Shown in pieces: positions 25,001 through 32,313 of a stretch of 33,074 nt of DNA. Below the pieces are notes generated by a model, which saw only the letters and a program-made list of their open reading frames with translations, was not told the origin of the DNA and made no database searches. Within the stretch, counting starts at the first letter, position 1, and the number at the start of each line of letters is the position of its first letter. A program made the position numbers and the translations under genes. Source of the DNA: Apostichopus parvimensis (Eukaryota > Echinodermata > Holothuroidea > Aspidochirotida > Stichopodidae); the NCBI GenBank assembly GCA_000934455.1, contig KN884758.1, positions 1 to 33,074 of the forward strand, read 5' to 3'.

Positions 25001-28000
25001 GAATGGTTCTGCTGTCAACGTATTTCTGCTTGTATTACAACATCATCATAGCATACACAATATATTACATGATAGCATCATGTAAGAATCCGTTACCATG
25101 GGCTGGATGTGACCATGACTGGAATACAGAAAATTGCTATACTGATCAGGTGTCTGATACCACAGAAGCAACTGTGACTCTAGCTTCTAACGTAACAGTT
25201 GCCAGTGGACTTGGCGGAAAAGTCTGGGCATCTGAAGAGTATTGGAAGTGAGTCATTTATTCAGTTAGTTTTCTCAATTTTCTCTCTGGGCTTGGGCATA
25301 TAAGTCTGTATCACGTTCATCGCCGATGTTAGATACAGTATATTAAACAATTCATCCTCTTAACAGTCACTATCTTGGATAGATGAGTATTTATATAATC
25401 GACTATAATCGACTATATAATCATTACTTAAGTGTTAGCTACATTGAAATATTTTCTTTCTCGATATGATCACTGGCCTGGGCAAACAAGTCCTTAATTG
25501 CAAGCATTGCCAATGTTAAGCCTGCCCGCTGCACACTGGTTGCAGTGTTGTTGCATGGAAACTTTGGATAGTCGGGCTGTAGAACTGTTCGAGATTTTGA
25601 GAGTTTTAAGTCGCATCAGCGTCATTTGGGGAATCGAACATTTAGCATAGTAAAGGCTGGCTTAAGATAAATATTGCAGCATTCATCTTTCTCGCGGATC
25701 ACTAACTTGGCTCTTGGGTAAATGAGTCTTTAATAATCTTTGCAAATGTGTTTAGCAATATTAAGCATTTTGTCTATGGTAAACTTGCCTGGGCATATTA
25801 GTGTATAACCTTTGAAAACGTTATTGAAATATTTCATGTATCTCTCTCTATGGTTTTTCCTCTCAAATAAAATTCTTGCTTTCTTGATGTTGTACTGGTG
25901 TGTGTGTGTGTGTGTGTATACAGATGTAGAATCTGTACAAGTTTGATGATTCATTTGGAACGGTTACAGAACAGGCTCCGTAGGTTTACATGGAATTGCG
26001 ATCCATTCTACCTGCAGGATGTGATATCTCTGTACTCTTGTCCCTTTCCGCAGGTACCATGTGTTGGACCTCACAGAAGGACTGCACGATATGGGAAGCA
26101 TCCGCTGGGAAATCTTTGGCTGTTTCTTAGCAGCTTGGCTTATCGTCTATCTATGCATCGTTAAAGGAATCAAAACCTCCGGAAAAGTAAGTTTTGATCG
26201 GCGATCACATCTCTCCTCCCGATGACACCCTCCTATCATGAGATCATGAAAATGTCAATTGCTTTTAATAGGGAGATTTTTAACTAGTCTTATAAGTAAT
26301 CTTCTGAATAGACCCAAACATTTTTGTCTCAGATTTCAGATTTGTTTTTTTTCAAAATAATTTACATTAGTTAAGCCGAAGATGAACAAAGTGTTTTAGA
26401 GATATATGAAAAGGTGGGAGTGGGGATGGCAAGTGGGCAAGGGAGGAGCAAAAAGAACTTTGCTTGGAATGAAAGACTTATTCAAAAAATGCATGGAAGT
26501 GTTTTTGCTCTGTTTCTGCATGTGACATTACTTCATATAAACACAGTTAAGGGCCTGGTTAAGTTGCATGTGAAATTAGGAGAAAAGAATGGGGAATGTG
26601 TCATCTTTTGTTGGAAGCAAAGTTTACCCAGTATGTAACTTGCATTCCATCATTATTACAAGAGAGCATTCTGAGATTCAGTAGTATAGCAAGAGCTAAG
26701 TATTGGCTTCACTTTTTTCCAAATATAAATGCTAGCAGTGGATTTTGGTTTTCATGGGGCCATTTTCGTTGAATTTAGTTTTACTCAATGATGACTACTG
26801 TTATTATGCGTTTTGATCAAAATACCATGTAAACCATGTATGAAGGTAGATGAACCCATCCAGAATTAACTTTACAGAGAGCAACAAGAAAATGTTCTCT
26901 ATCCAAAGATAGCAATTTCAAATTTGTCAAGCTTTCATAGCTGTCAAGATCTTGTCTGGACAATATTATATGAAATATAACCCGAGAAACACATGAAGAA
27001 CTGGAGCCTCCGTTTGAGGGCGACAGACAAGTTGAGGTCAACTCTTAGATGAGCTCTGTTAGCGTGGCCATCTTTACATTAAAAGCGGACACAGACCCAA
27101 CCCTCATCTTTAACTTATTTGACAAAGATCTTTATGAAGAACAACTCCCCTTAACATCTAGAAAAAATCTTTTTCTATTTGGTAGATATCCTGTATTAAC
27201 TTCAAAAGCCATGTCTGGGAGCTGCCATTTTGTAAATTCTGTGATGTCATAGTGCCACGAGGATCTGAAACCTTTTTACTTCCCCTTTTGTTATTCTAAT
27301 GTTGACAATATTGACCCTGAAACAATTGCCATGTGACCAGCTTCAATATATTTCAGATTCAGCGTTTGCAAAAGATTTATATCTCCATGATCAAAAATAA
27401 TATGCACAACAATGAGAGGGAATAACATATTAAAAAATTGAAGTGCATGTGACTAGATGATGTCATATCATCAAGACTTGATCTTTTGAGCCTTGCGAGG
27501 GAAGAAATATTAAATCTGTGATATCTAATATATATATTATATGGAATCAGATTTTTCTGAGCTGTTTAGGGGAAGTTTTTCATGACAGTTTATTTTATCC
27601 CATTATTAGATTATTAAAAAAAAATGTAGTTTAGCTTTATCCTCCTTTAAATTGGTTATGTACAATTGTGTCATCTACCTGTATCTATTAACAATGACTG
27701 ACACTTTTGTCTTAAAGACACAATTCAATGTTCTTAAAATGTGTCCTTAGTTTGAGTTAGTTTTGATAGTGTGGCTAAGTTGTTATCAGATACATCAATA
27801 AGTTAACAAACCAAAAGGTGATCTGTTTATTCACTCCCACAGATAACGCTATAAGCAATGCACTTTGTGCAGTGGAAATTTCCATCACTGATTAGCAGAG
27901 ACTAGGTGTGATGGAAAATTCCATGGAAAGAGCTTTTCATTGAAGAGATTTAATTAGAAGCAGCTGTCGATAATTAAGTAGTCAAGATTGACATGTAAAA

Positions 28001-31000
28001 CCTTAGTTGATTTTAACTGTATCATATTAAATATGGTCTTGTTTTTCAATTTTCATCTTGTCGATGTATTTTATATGATCAAAATCATACTTGGGCTAAA
28101 TATATGACTACATTCATAAGTATGGAATCCATACTAGTATGACAAACAGATAAAGAATAAACCAGTTTAGAACTCGTCGTAACAGTCTTTGCTAGAACGG
28201 AAACAAGTCTGGCCTTTGTTTCTTCCAGACCCTTTGATTAAATGAATGTTCATAACATGTACACTGAATTTCTGACTGCAATTATGCTGTTGTATTTATA
28301 ACCTCAGTATATATATGGTTTGTCAAGAGCACACAGAAAAAACACAAGCACCTTTCAAAAATAGTTCCCATATACATTAATGGAATTCCTCTCATTGAAC
28401 ACGACAAGCATAATAAAGGAGAGGTGGAATGGTCCAGTCATAAACCAAAAATGAAGGTACATGTATAGGTCTGTACATACAGCACAAGACATACAACGAA
28501 AGAGGAAGGTATAGACGTAATAGGTCCTTGTTGTTATTCTCAGCATTGCGAAGTAACCCATCATTCAGTAGTCGCGGTAACAAGCAGCCATGCATGTAAT
28601 CTTCAAATATGTTTAAAATGTGAAAACTTTTTTCTTTTTTTTTTTTAGCTGCTAACTAAATAACCACTTAGTAACTTTGTAAATCAGAATGAGACAATCT
28701 ACTGTACAAGAGAGAATGTACTGGGAAATTATATACTGTAGAAATGTTCTAAGAAAAATATTGTATTTTTAAAAATTGTTTCCCAGTACTAGTTAATTGC
28801 ACTGACTTCAACGGTCTTTCAGTACACCATTTCTTAATTTCAATCATTGCACGTTTGGTGACTGATGGTGTACTGGAGGTGTCACAAAAGTCGCCTAGGA
28901 GAGTCCCCGAAGATTGACATTGATTTCACGCTCTTACCGTCTGTAGTGGGGCAATGAACAGTCAATAGTTTAAAGTGTAGGGTGGCAACGTAAATCTATG
29001 TGATTATTGATAATTAAGTATTAGATGAATGCTAGCCCTAGCCGTCAAAAGGAGTAACCTGTGCTATTGGAGAAGGTTACGTGTCACGCAGTCTGTGTCA
29101 TGCAGTCTTTGCAAATCATGTTTACTTTGACATCAAACCCTCGGGAAAGATTATTATCCAGGCAACAACTGATAAGAGCGTGATAAGATAATCCAATCGA
29201 AACGAAAATTCTGCTGGTTATACAACGTCATCGTTGTGGTTATTATACTGAAGGCAGCTTGGATGCCAGCCCGCCTGCTGATCAAACAAGTCTCTAGTTA
29301 TTACGGCAAGAGTCTTTATGCTGATTAATGTAATATCATCCCATGCGATATTTTGTTTATATAACTGTTATCTACCATTGTTGTTTACAAACATCCAAAA
29401 CTGTAAATGGAAGGAATCATTGTACAATGTTTACAACATTTTGTTTGCTATTTTAGGTCTTAAAGGATCAATTTCAAAACTTGGTAAGAGGTGTCTTAGC
29501 TGGATATTATCAAATTATCGATTACACAAAGTGTGTATTGACAACACCTCTTACTTAATTAAACAAAGTAATGAGGTCAAATTTGTCTACCACTCTACCA
29601 GAACTTGGAAACAGACAGGGTTCACGTATACACAACCTCCCATTAGGGCAATAAATAAAATAGCATAGAAATACATTACCTCACCTGAAATGGTGTCTGC
29701 CATACTCTTGCATCTAAGTTCCCTCCCCTTTACCAAAATTTCTCCAAGGAGACCCCTCTTCTGGACAACATAACATCTAAGGCCCCTCCCCCCTCCGCAC
29801 CCCCCATACCCCACCAGTAGGGGAAATGGTGGTTGCACTCTTGACGTTTACTGAGATCGGATTGATTCAATCTTCATTTGGGTCTAAGAAGTTCTCCTCG
29901 AATGATACTGTAGTAGGGCTTAACAATACAACTGAAGACTGAGTATGTGAGATTTCAAGCTATACTCCTAAAGACTATCAACCAAAGAACCTAACAGGAA
30001 AGGCATAAGACATTGCATATCTGGAGACAGATTCTTTCTATGCCAATTAGGTACTTACCCATGTGGGTGTCAATTGCCCTAAAGGTGTTTACCCCTTATC
30101 CTCAATTGATATATTAGATTAGTGAACATGAGTAATTTGCCAGAACTAATCCCAGGGCAGAATTGACTAGTCAATCTAGCCTGATTCCCATATGTTGTTG
30201 AGCTATGTTCCAGTGATTTACGACATTGGCCATAGAGCTGTTTGCATCGATTAGTTAATTAATCATTGCATTCTATACAACACTGTACTATAGACTCATG
30301 GCAGCCTTCCACTGAATTGGTTTTACTTTCACAGCTGATGGGATGAGCCAATGCAGCATTGTTGCTCTAGTTTCCAACTCAAACGCATTTTGGGACACAT
30401 TCTTTGGGCCTGAATTTGTAGGGCCCAATATGTTTGGGCCCATTTGGGTCCAAAAAAGTTTTGGGGGTTCAATTTTTGGGGGCAAATATATATTTGAGCC
30501 ACTTTGTCTGGGCAAAATATTTTTGTGACAATTTATGTGCAAAATTTTTACCAATCCTCAATTCTTTGGGATGGACCAAAATCCTAAAACTACACAAACT
30601 TAAGTCAGATTATATCTAACCTTGGGATACAAGCTGTTGTTTAATATTTGATACATGTGGGCCTAATATATTATGATTTTGGGTGATGGCATACAACACT
30701 TTAACATTCCACTAAGCAAGCATGTTTTACAATGTCTCCTGTTTTTTTTTATTTTTTTTTATTTATTTATTTTTGTTGTTGTTGTTTGGAAAAGCTGTGT
30801 GTTGCCTAACTTTCTTTTCCATCTACATTGCAGGTCGTTTACTTCACTGCCACCTTTCCTTTTGTCGTTCTGATCATATTATTAATTCGAGGAGCGACTC
30901 TAGATGGTGCCAAGGAAGGTATTCTTTACTTTATTCAACCAAAGTTTGAACTTTTGGCGAGTGCCCAAGTAAGTTGCTTTCTCATTTTGTTAGTCATCTC

Positions 31001-32313
31001 TATTTTTTCACCTTCACCTTTGACATCACGCTCAAGTATAGGATGTCAGAAAGTGGAATATTTTAAGTGGAGTATTGCATAGCAAAATGGGCAAATTGCT
31101 ATACACGTGCAAAGATGTATAGCAGTTTTTGTACACAGGAACCAAGGTACTTTGCAAGAGAGTGTTCAGAGACTTCAAAAGTGCTATACAAATTTCGAGC
31201 AAACATAGTTTGTACATCCGCACAAGTCCTTGTGAATGTACTGGAGGAGTGTGACAAAGATCTCCTTCATATAAAAATTCAAATGGAAGGAGGGTGGGGG
31301 TGGGTGGGGGAGGAAGGGAGCATGGGTACTGATCATCTATGGTTTGTTTCATGTCTGTATGTATCAGTATACTTAAAGGGAGTCTATACTAATACTGGTA
31401 AGTACTCTAGCATTGTTGTCTCTACCCATTCTGGACCTCATAGATTCGTGCTAGTACTTGTGGCATGTTGTAAATCTAGTATGAGTTCTAGTGAAAGAGT
31501 ATTTTCACTCACTCTTAGAGCCTTGTACTCCATCTTTGAGCCTTTTACTTGGTCTTAGAACCTTCACTACCTCTTTGAGCCTTTGACTCACTGTAAGAGC
31601 CTTTTATTCGCTCTTAGAGCCTTGTACTCTCTCTTTGAGCCTTTTATTCGCTCTTAGAGCCTTTCACTACCTCTTTGAGCCTTTGACTCATTCTAAGAGC
31701 CTTTTATTCACTCTTTAGAGCCTTTTACTTGCTCTTAGAGCCTTGTTCTCTCTCTCTTAGAGAACGATTTATTCCATTTAATACTGTACTTGAAGGTGTA
31801 TCGTACTGGTTTCATAAACTTATATTTACAAAAGGTATACACGAAAGGTGTATTGACGTTGTTATGTAATATGTGAGCTGCAGGGTTTAACCGCAAACCT
31901 TGGATCATGTATCCAAGTTCATGCCTGCCAGCCCTTAGCCATCTTGGCGTGTCATCCTCTCTCCTGGGTTGTCTACGTGTCCTCCATTTTGATTCTCTAT
32001 AACCGGTACGGTCATTCATCTCTTGACAGTAAAACCTGATTCACTGTTTCTTTTATGGTTTCTGATTGTGTAGACTAATAGCAGACAATGTCTCAGTCAG
32101 TTTTTGGCTTCAGTCAGAGCTGGCAATTCTATACACCTCAGCAGTTTGTGATGTGCCTGTTAAACTATGTCTAAAATTCCTCCATCTCAATTATTTTCTC
32201 CCCCGACAGCTTTGGACAGCTGCTGCTAACCAAGTCATCTTCTCTTTCGGTGCTGGTTGGGGTGCTGTACATACTCTGGCAAGTTATAATAATTACAGAA
32301 ATAACTGCATCAG
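7001..32313 (+). CDS. SLC6 family Na+/Cl--dependent amino-acid (glycine-transporter-like) symporter, 5' part, 7 exons, cut by window edge
   Basis: Plasma-membrane symporter of the SLC6/NSS family, which couples Na+ and Cl- gradients to uptake of amino acids or transmitters. Seven exons join with intron phases 1,1,1,2,0,0,2 and no stop, giving 330 residues plus two bases; family members have about 600-700 residues, so roughly half is present. Approximate segments: TM1 47-69, TM2 76-97, TM3 121-150, extracellular loop 2 151-225, TM4 226-243, TM5 252-271, TM6 297-320. TM1 has Gly60 where monoamine carriers have Asp, which suggests an amino-acid substrate. Tyr83, Gln304 and Ser308 match three chloride-site residues known from GAT1 (Tyr86, Gln291, Ser295). 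Trp313 in TM6 and the SEEYW and NNC motifs resemble glycine transporters. The exact substrate is inference; family membership is near certain. The other Na+/Cl- ligands in TM7-TM8 lie beyond the window. Confidence 0.96.
7663..7725. repeat. Two 29-bp direct copies 34 bp apart, each with a small hairpin
   Basis: Copies at 7663-7691 and 7697-7725 begin actgagtcaaggctag and differ at one position (T versus C). Each contains AGGCTA, four bases, TAGCCT, a 6-bp stem. The copies also hold TGAGTCA (TGACTGAGTCA in the first), which resembles an AP-1 site. They lie about 640 bp downstream of exon 1, within intron 1. Confidence 0.85.
8485..8507 (+). other. G-rich tract able to form a quadruplex
   Basis: Runs of 5, 5 and 7 G separated by aagaa and a; the last run can supply two G3 tracts. 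Preceded by a short (AT)n/(AC)n patch at about 8442-8460. Confidence 0.5.
10149..10537. mobile_element. Possible non-autonomous hAT-like DNA transposon
   Basis: The left end reads CAGCGGTCCGCAAAA and the right end, on the minus strand, CAGGGGTTCGCTAAC; 11 of 15 bases agree. Ends of the form CAGNGGTYCGC are typical of hAT elements. Just inside, the words CACGAACCC and CACGCACCC recur (near 10271, 10472, 10492), like subterminal repeats. The 8-bp flanks (ggtgacac and ctccactg) do not match, so a clear target duplication is lacking and the exact ends may be wrong. There is no coding capacity. Confidence 0.45.
10775..11088 (+). mobile_element. tRNA-derived SINE with (ATT)n tail
   Basis: The head (10775-10866) resembles a serine/leucine-type tRNA: TGGCCGAGTGG is a perfect A box, GGTTCAATACC a perfect B box, and CCGGG/CCCGG form an intact T stem. 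The anticodon stem is mismatched and the acceptor ends pair poorly, so it is not a working tRNA. About 190 bp of unrelated body follow, then a (ATT)n-type tail at 11061-11088, the usual SINE layout. Just before the head, three CCGGTG-type copies (10751-10779) suggest local duplication. I found no clear target-site duplication. The SINE family cannot be named from here. Confidence 0.7.
10782..10854 (+). promoter_or_regulatory. Internal RNA polymerase III promoter (A and B boxes) of the SINE
   Basis: A box at 10782-10792 (TGGCCGAGTGG) and B box at 10844-10854 (GGTTCAATACC) both fit the consensus, with a spacing usual for tRNA-type promoters. Whether it still drives transcription is unknown. Confidence 0.65.
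12752..12895. repeat. Diverged direct duplication
   Basis: About 42-45 bases at 12752-12795 recur at 12854-12895: both read tgtgtt, an A-rich patch, then tgaagtttgata and caataccattt. The second copy lacks a few bases. The spacer is about 58 bp. Confidence 0.75.
13280..13723. mobile_element. 444-bp MITE-like element with 49-bp terminal inverted repeats
   Basis: The left end begins TGGCAAGCCATGTGGGACAA; the right end is its reverse complement. The first 37 bases match perfectly, then one mismatch (C/A), then 11 more matches. Both outer flanks are TA (13278-13279 and 13724-13725), fitting a TA target duplication as in Tc1/mariner-type elements. Beyond the inverted repeats both arms continue with TACGCGTATTAATTGGAAT-like words. 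No transposase is encoded, so it would depend on a partner element. Its terminal nine bases are identical to those of the element at 21489-21586. Confidence 0.85.
13528..13593. repeat. 22-bp tandem units inside the MITE
   Basis: Three 22-base units beginning aatacgtgtatatattcgaa (third unit aatacatgt). Related 22-base steps recur near the right arm (taatacgcgtatatattcca, 13636-13680) and the left arm. The element is thus built largely from variants of one 22-bp word. Confidence 0.85.
14322..14379. repeat. Cluster of three short palindromes
   Basis: GGGAGTT/AACTCCC forms a hairpin at 14322-14341; TTGGCCAA is a perfect palindrome near 14346-14353; CAGTCTAGACTG is a perfect 12-bp palindrome at 14368-14379. 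They follow one another within 58 bases. Function unknown. Confidence 0.7.
15470..15910. other. GC-rich block, probably an old dispersed repeat
   Basis: Base composition rises sharply against the AT-rich surroundings, with several C-runs and CpGs. An open frame of 129 codons on the + strand and one of 99 on the minus strand both reflect composition and show no protein motif. The words ccatttatacacctgggt and ggcagtggagattaagtgcc recall a dispersed repeat I associate with marine animal genomes; that is memory, not a search result. No ends or target duplication could be defined. Confidence 0.4.
17905..17945. repeat. AT-rich simple sequence
   Basis: aataatatatatataatatatt followed by an A-rich run. 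Low complexity only. Confidence 0.8.
19167..19395. repeat. GGTCA-rich repeat, about 1.5 units with 147-bp step
   Basis: The word cttgtaaacacgataactcaa at about 19218-19238 recurs as ctttgtaatgatgataactcaa ending at 19385, a step of 147 bases. Before each lie GTCAAAG-type words, and the second has GGTCATTAGAGGTCACCAG. Between them comes gtaggtgcgccttaatt, matched by gtggattcaccttaat in the repeat at 21735-22150. The two sites are therefore diverged copies of one family. Confidence 0.65.
21489..21586. mobile_element. 98-bp foldback MITE
   Basis: Almost a full palindrome: the outer 20 bases (TGGCAAGCCGTTTTAACATT) and the inner 20 bases of each arm (TATTCTACTTAAGTGGAATT) match perfectly between the arms, with an unmatched 10/8-base bulge between them. 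TA flanks both ends (21487-21488, 21587-21588). No coding capacity. The high arm identity suggests fairly recent origin or strong constraint on the fold. Confidence 0.88.
21735..22150. repeat. Diverged GGTCA-rich tandem repeat
   Basis: Four AGGTCA words at 21766, 21885, 21933 and 22142. The phrase gtggattcaccttaatgagtcc recurs as gtggatcgaccttatggaga about 170 bases later. The units are unequal in length and one seems shortened. The unit resembles that at 19167-19395. A T-run (about 22030-22044) interrupts it. Confidence 0.6.
22866..23069 (+). CDS. SLC6 gene, coding exon 2 (N-terminal tail and TM1)
   Basis: 204 bases, phase 1 to phase 1, completing residue 9 and coding residues 10-76. The acceptor is a T-rich ttttcag; the donor is gtaagt. 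The first half is a charged cytosolic tail; from residue 41 comes [10 protein letters not shown], the usual lead-in, then TM1 with [16 protein letters not shown]. In SLC6 structures the unwound middle of TM1 (here Ala58-Asn63) binds substrate and both sodium ions. Gly60, rather than the Asp of monoamine carriers, favours an amino-acid substrate. Arg66 and Trp65 are the gating and conserved residues of the family. The exon is a multiple of three with equal phases, so skipping it would keep frame but remove TM1. Confidence 0.97.
23070..24546 (+). other. SLC6 intron 2
   Basis: 1,477 bp, gtaagt to tcatag. AT-rich with a C14-type tract near 23910-23922 and a G-rich patch near 24322-24341; a short (TAA)n run lies near 24382. 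No internal exon or RNA gene is recognisable. Confidence 0.9.
24547..24678 (+). CDS. SLC6 gene, coding exon 3 (TM2)
   Basis: 132 bases, phase 1 to phase 1; codes residues 78-120 after completing Gly77. With exon 2 it forms the NGGGAF motif at the TM1/TM2 junction, then TM2 with the LEMVFGQF signature and the SPLFKG loop. Tyr83 corresponds to the chloride-contacting Tyr86 of GAT1. The residue before it is Val82 where many relatives have Pro (usual IPY, here MVY). The acceptor is ccccttcatag. The donor that keeps frame is gtattg at 24679, which is weak; a consensus gtaagt lies five bases further on (see the separate entry). Confidence 0.96.
24679..24689 (+). promoter_or_regulatory. Two overlapping candidate splice donors after SLC6 exon 3
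   Basis: The donor needed for the correct reading frame is gtattg at 24679. A full-consensus gtaagt begins at 24684, five bases later. Using the second donor would add five bases, and after joining to exon 4 the reading would be Lys-Gly-Ile-Val followed by TAG. That product would stop right after TM2. The positions and the reading are seen directly; use of the second donor is inference. Confidence 0.55.
24679..24988 (+). other. SLC6 intron 3
   Basis: 310 bp, the shortest intron, gtattg to tttaacag. The final 40 bases are strongly pyrimidine-rich (tcatttttcttttaacag). Retention would meet an in-frame TGA soon after the Lys-Gly-Ile-Val-Ser reading, so it would also truncate the protein. Confidence 0.93.
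24989..25247 (+). CDS. SLC6 gene, coding exon 4 (TM3 and extracellular loop 2)
   Basis: 259 bases, phase 1 in and phase 2 out; residues 122-206. Acceptor tcttttaacag, donor gtgagt. TM3 runs from [10 protein letters not shown] through LYYNIIIAY; the first Tyr of that motif region corresponds to the substrate-site Tyr (Tyr140 in GAT1). Extracellular loop 2 starts with NPLPW and has Cys161 and Cys170 in the spacing of the conserved loop disulphide, framing DHDWNTEN. The loop has a Thr/Ser-rich stretch with a single N-glycosylation sequon, Asn188-Val-Thr; many vertebrate relatives have two to four. It ends in SEEYW, typical of glycine-transporter-type members. Confidence 0.97.
25248..26053 (+). 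other. SLC6 intron 4
   Basis: 806 bp, gtgagt to ctttccgcag. It contains a (GT)10 microsatellite about 140 bases before the acceptor. Otherwise AT-rich and unremarkable. Confidence 0.93.
25898..25917. repeat. (GT)10 microsatellite
   Basis: Ten uninterrupted GT units in SLC6 intron 4, about 135 bases before the exon 5 acceptor. Likely polymorphic. Confidence 0.95.
26054..26186 (+). CDS. SLC6 gene, coding exon 5 (end of loop 2, TM4)
   Basis: 133 bases; one base completes Lys207 and 44 codons give residues 208-251, ending in phase 0. Acceptor ccctttccgcag, donor gtaagt. The sequence reads [20 protein letters not shown], then TM4 with a [14 protein letters not shown] core, then the KGIKTSGK cytosolic loop. 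The intron falls exactly between SGK and VVYFTATFP, a position often occupied by an intron in animal SLC6 genes (from general knowledge). No unusual residues stand out. Confidence 0.97.
27873..27923. repeat. 16-bp inverted repeat, 19-base loop
   Basis: TGGAAATTTCCATCAC at 27873-27888 and GTGATGGAAAATTCCA at 27908-27923 pair at 15 of 16 positions. The pre-mRNA could form a stable hairpin inside intron 5. Confidence 0.75.
30741..30790. repeat. T-rich low-complexity tract
   Basis: Long T-runs with single A, then (TTG)n, 45-90 bases before the exon 6 acceptor. It may overlap or extend the polypyrimidine and branch region. Confidence 0.8.
30834..30968 (+). CDS. SLC6 gene, coding exon 6 (TM5 and extracellular loop 3)
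   Basis: 135 bases, phase 0 to phase 0; residues 252-296. Acceptor ctacattgcag, donor gtaagt. TM5 opens with [13 protein letters not shown], one of the best conserved SLC6 blocks, and ends with [11 protein letters not shown]. The following loop, [15 protein letters not shown], matches the EGI.YYL.P.F pattern of the family. The exon is a multiple of three with symmetric phases, so skipping would keep frame but destroy the fold. Confidence 0.97.
31292..31310 (+). other. Short-loop G-quadruplex motif in intron 6
   Basis: GGGTGGGGGTGGGTGGGGG: four G-runs of three or more with single-T loops, the most stable class of predicted quadruplex, on the transcribed-sense strand about 320 bases after the exon 6 donor. 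Confidence 0.7.
31503..31742. repeat. 20-bp minisatellite, about 12 units, with 100-bp higher-order period
   Basis: Units of about 20 bases all end in gagcc (one gaacc), spaced 19-21 bases. Two unit types alternate, ctcttagagcc and ctctttgagcc. A set of five units beginning cactacctctttgagcc at 31565 recurs at 31665, exactly 100 bases later, with about three changes in the first 60 bases. This shows duplication of five-unit blocks. Confidence 0.9.
32210..32313 (+). CDS. SLC6 gene, coding exon 7 (TM6), last exon in the window
   Basis: 104 bases; residues 297-330 plus two bases (AG) of the next codon. Acceptor ctcccccgacag, donor gtaatt. TM6 contains [14 protein letters not shown]; Gln304 and Ser308 match chloride-site residues of GAT1 (Gln291, Ser295), and Gly310-Gly314 form the unwound, substrate-facing part. 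Trp313 lies where glycine transporters carry a Trp that narrows the pocket. [12 protein letters not shown] is the intracellular box after TM6. The usual W-x-D-A-A motif at the TM6 start reads W-T-A-A-A, so the common Asp is replaced by Ala300. The next exon should begin with the second half of the conserved RD pair; I could not find it before the window ends. Confidence 0.95.

Larger units (their letters stand above)
26187..30833 (+). other. SLC6 intron 5
   Basis: 4,647 bp, gtaagt to cattgcag. It holds a 16-bp inverted repeat (27873-27923), a C-rich patch near 29770-29815, a G/T-rich low-complexity stretch with repeated TTTGGGCC-like words near 30400-30490, and a T-rich tract (about 30741-30790) just before the acceptor. 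No recognisable gene on either strand. Confidence 0.92.
30969..32209 (+). other. SLC6 intron 6
   Basis: 1,241 bp, gtaagt to ccgacag. It contains a short-loop G-run motif (31292-31310) and a 20-bp minisatellite (31503-31742). A 163-codon open frame crosses both but has no protein-like features and runs through the minisatellite, so I do not call it a gene. Confidence 0.92.

Noticed and set aside
30343..30528. Gly/Phe-rich open frame ([13 protein letters not shown])
   Set aside because: It arises from repeated TTTGGGCC words in low-complexity intron sequence.
31067..31558. Longest open frame in the window, 163 codons on the + strand
   Set aside because: It lies inside SLC6 intron 6, crosses the G-rich tract and enters the 20-bp minisatellite, and has no recognisable domain. 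A phrase near 31160-31195 (gagacttcaaaagtgctatacaaat) looks like a repeat remnant instead.
22866..32313. Monoamine (serotonin, dopamine) transporter identity
   Set aside because: TM1 has Gly60 where monoamine carriers have the amine-binding Asp, and the SEEYW and TM6 motifs fit amino-acid carriers.
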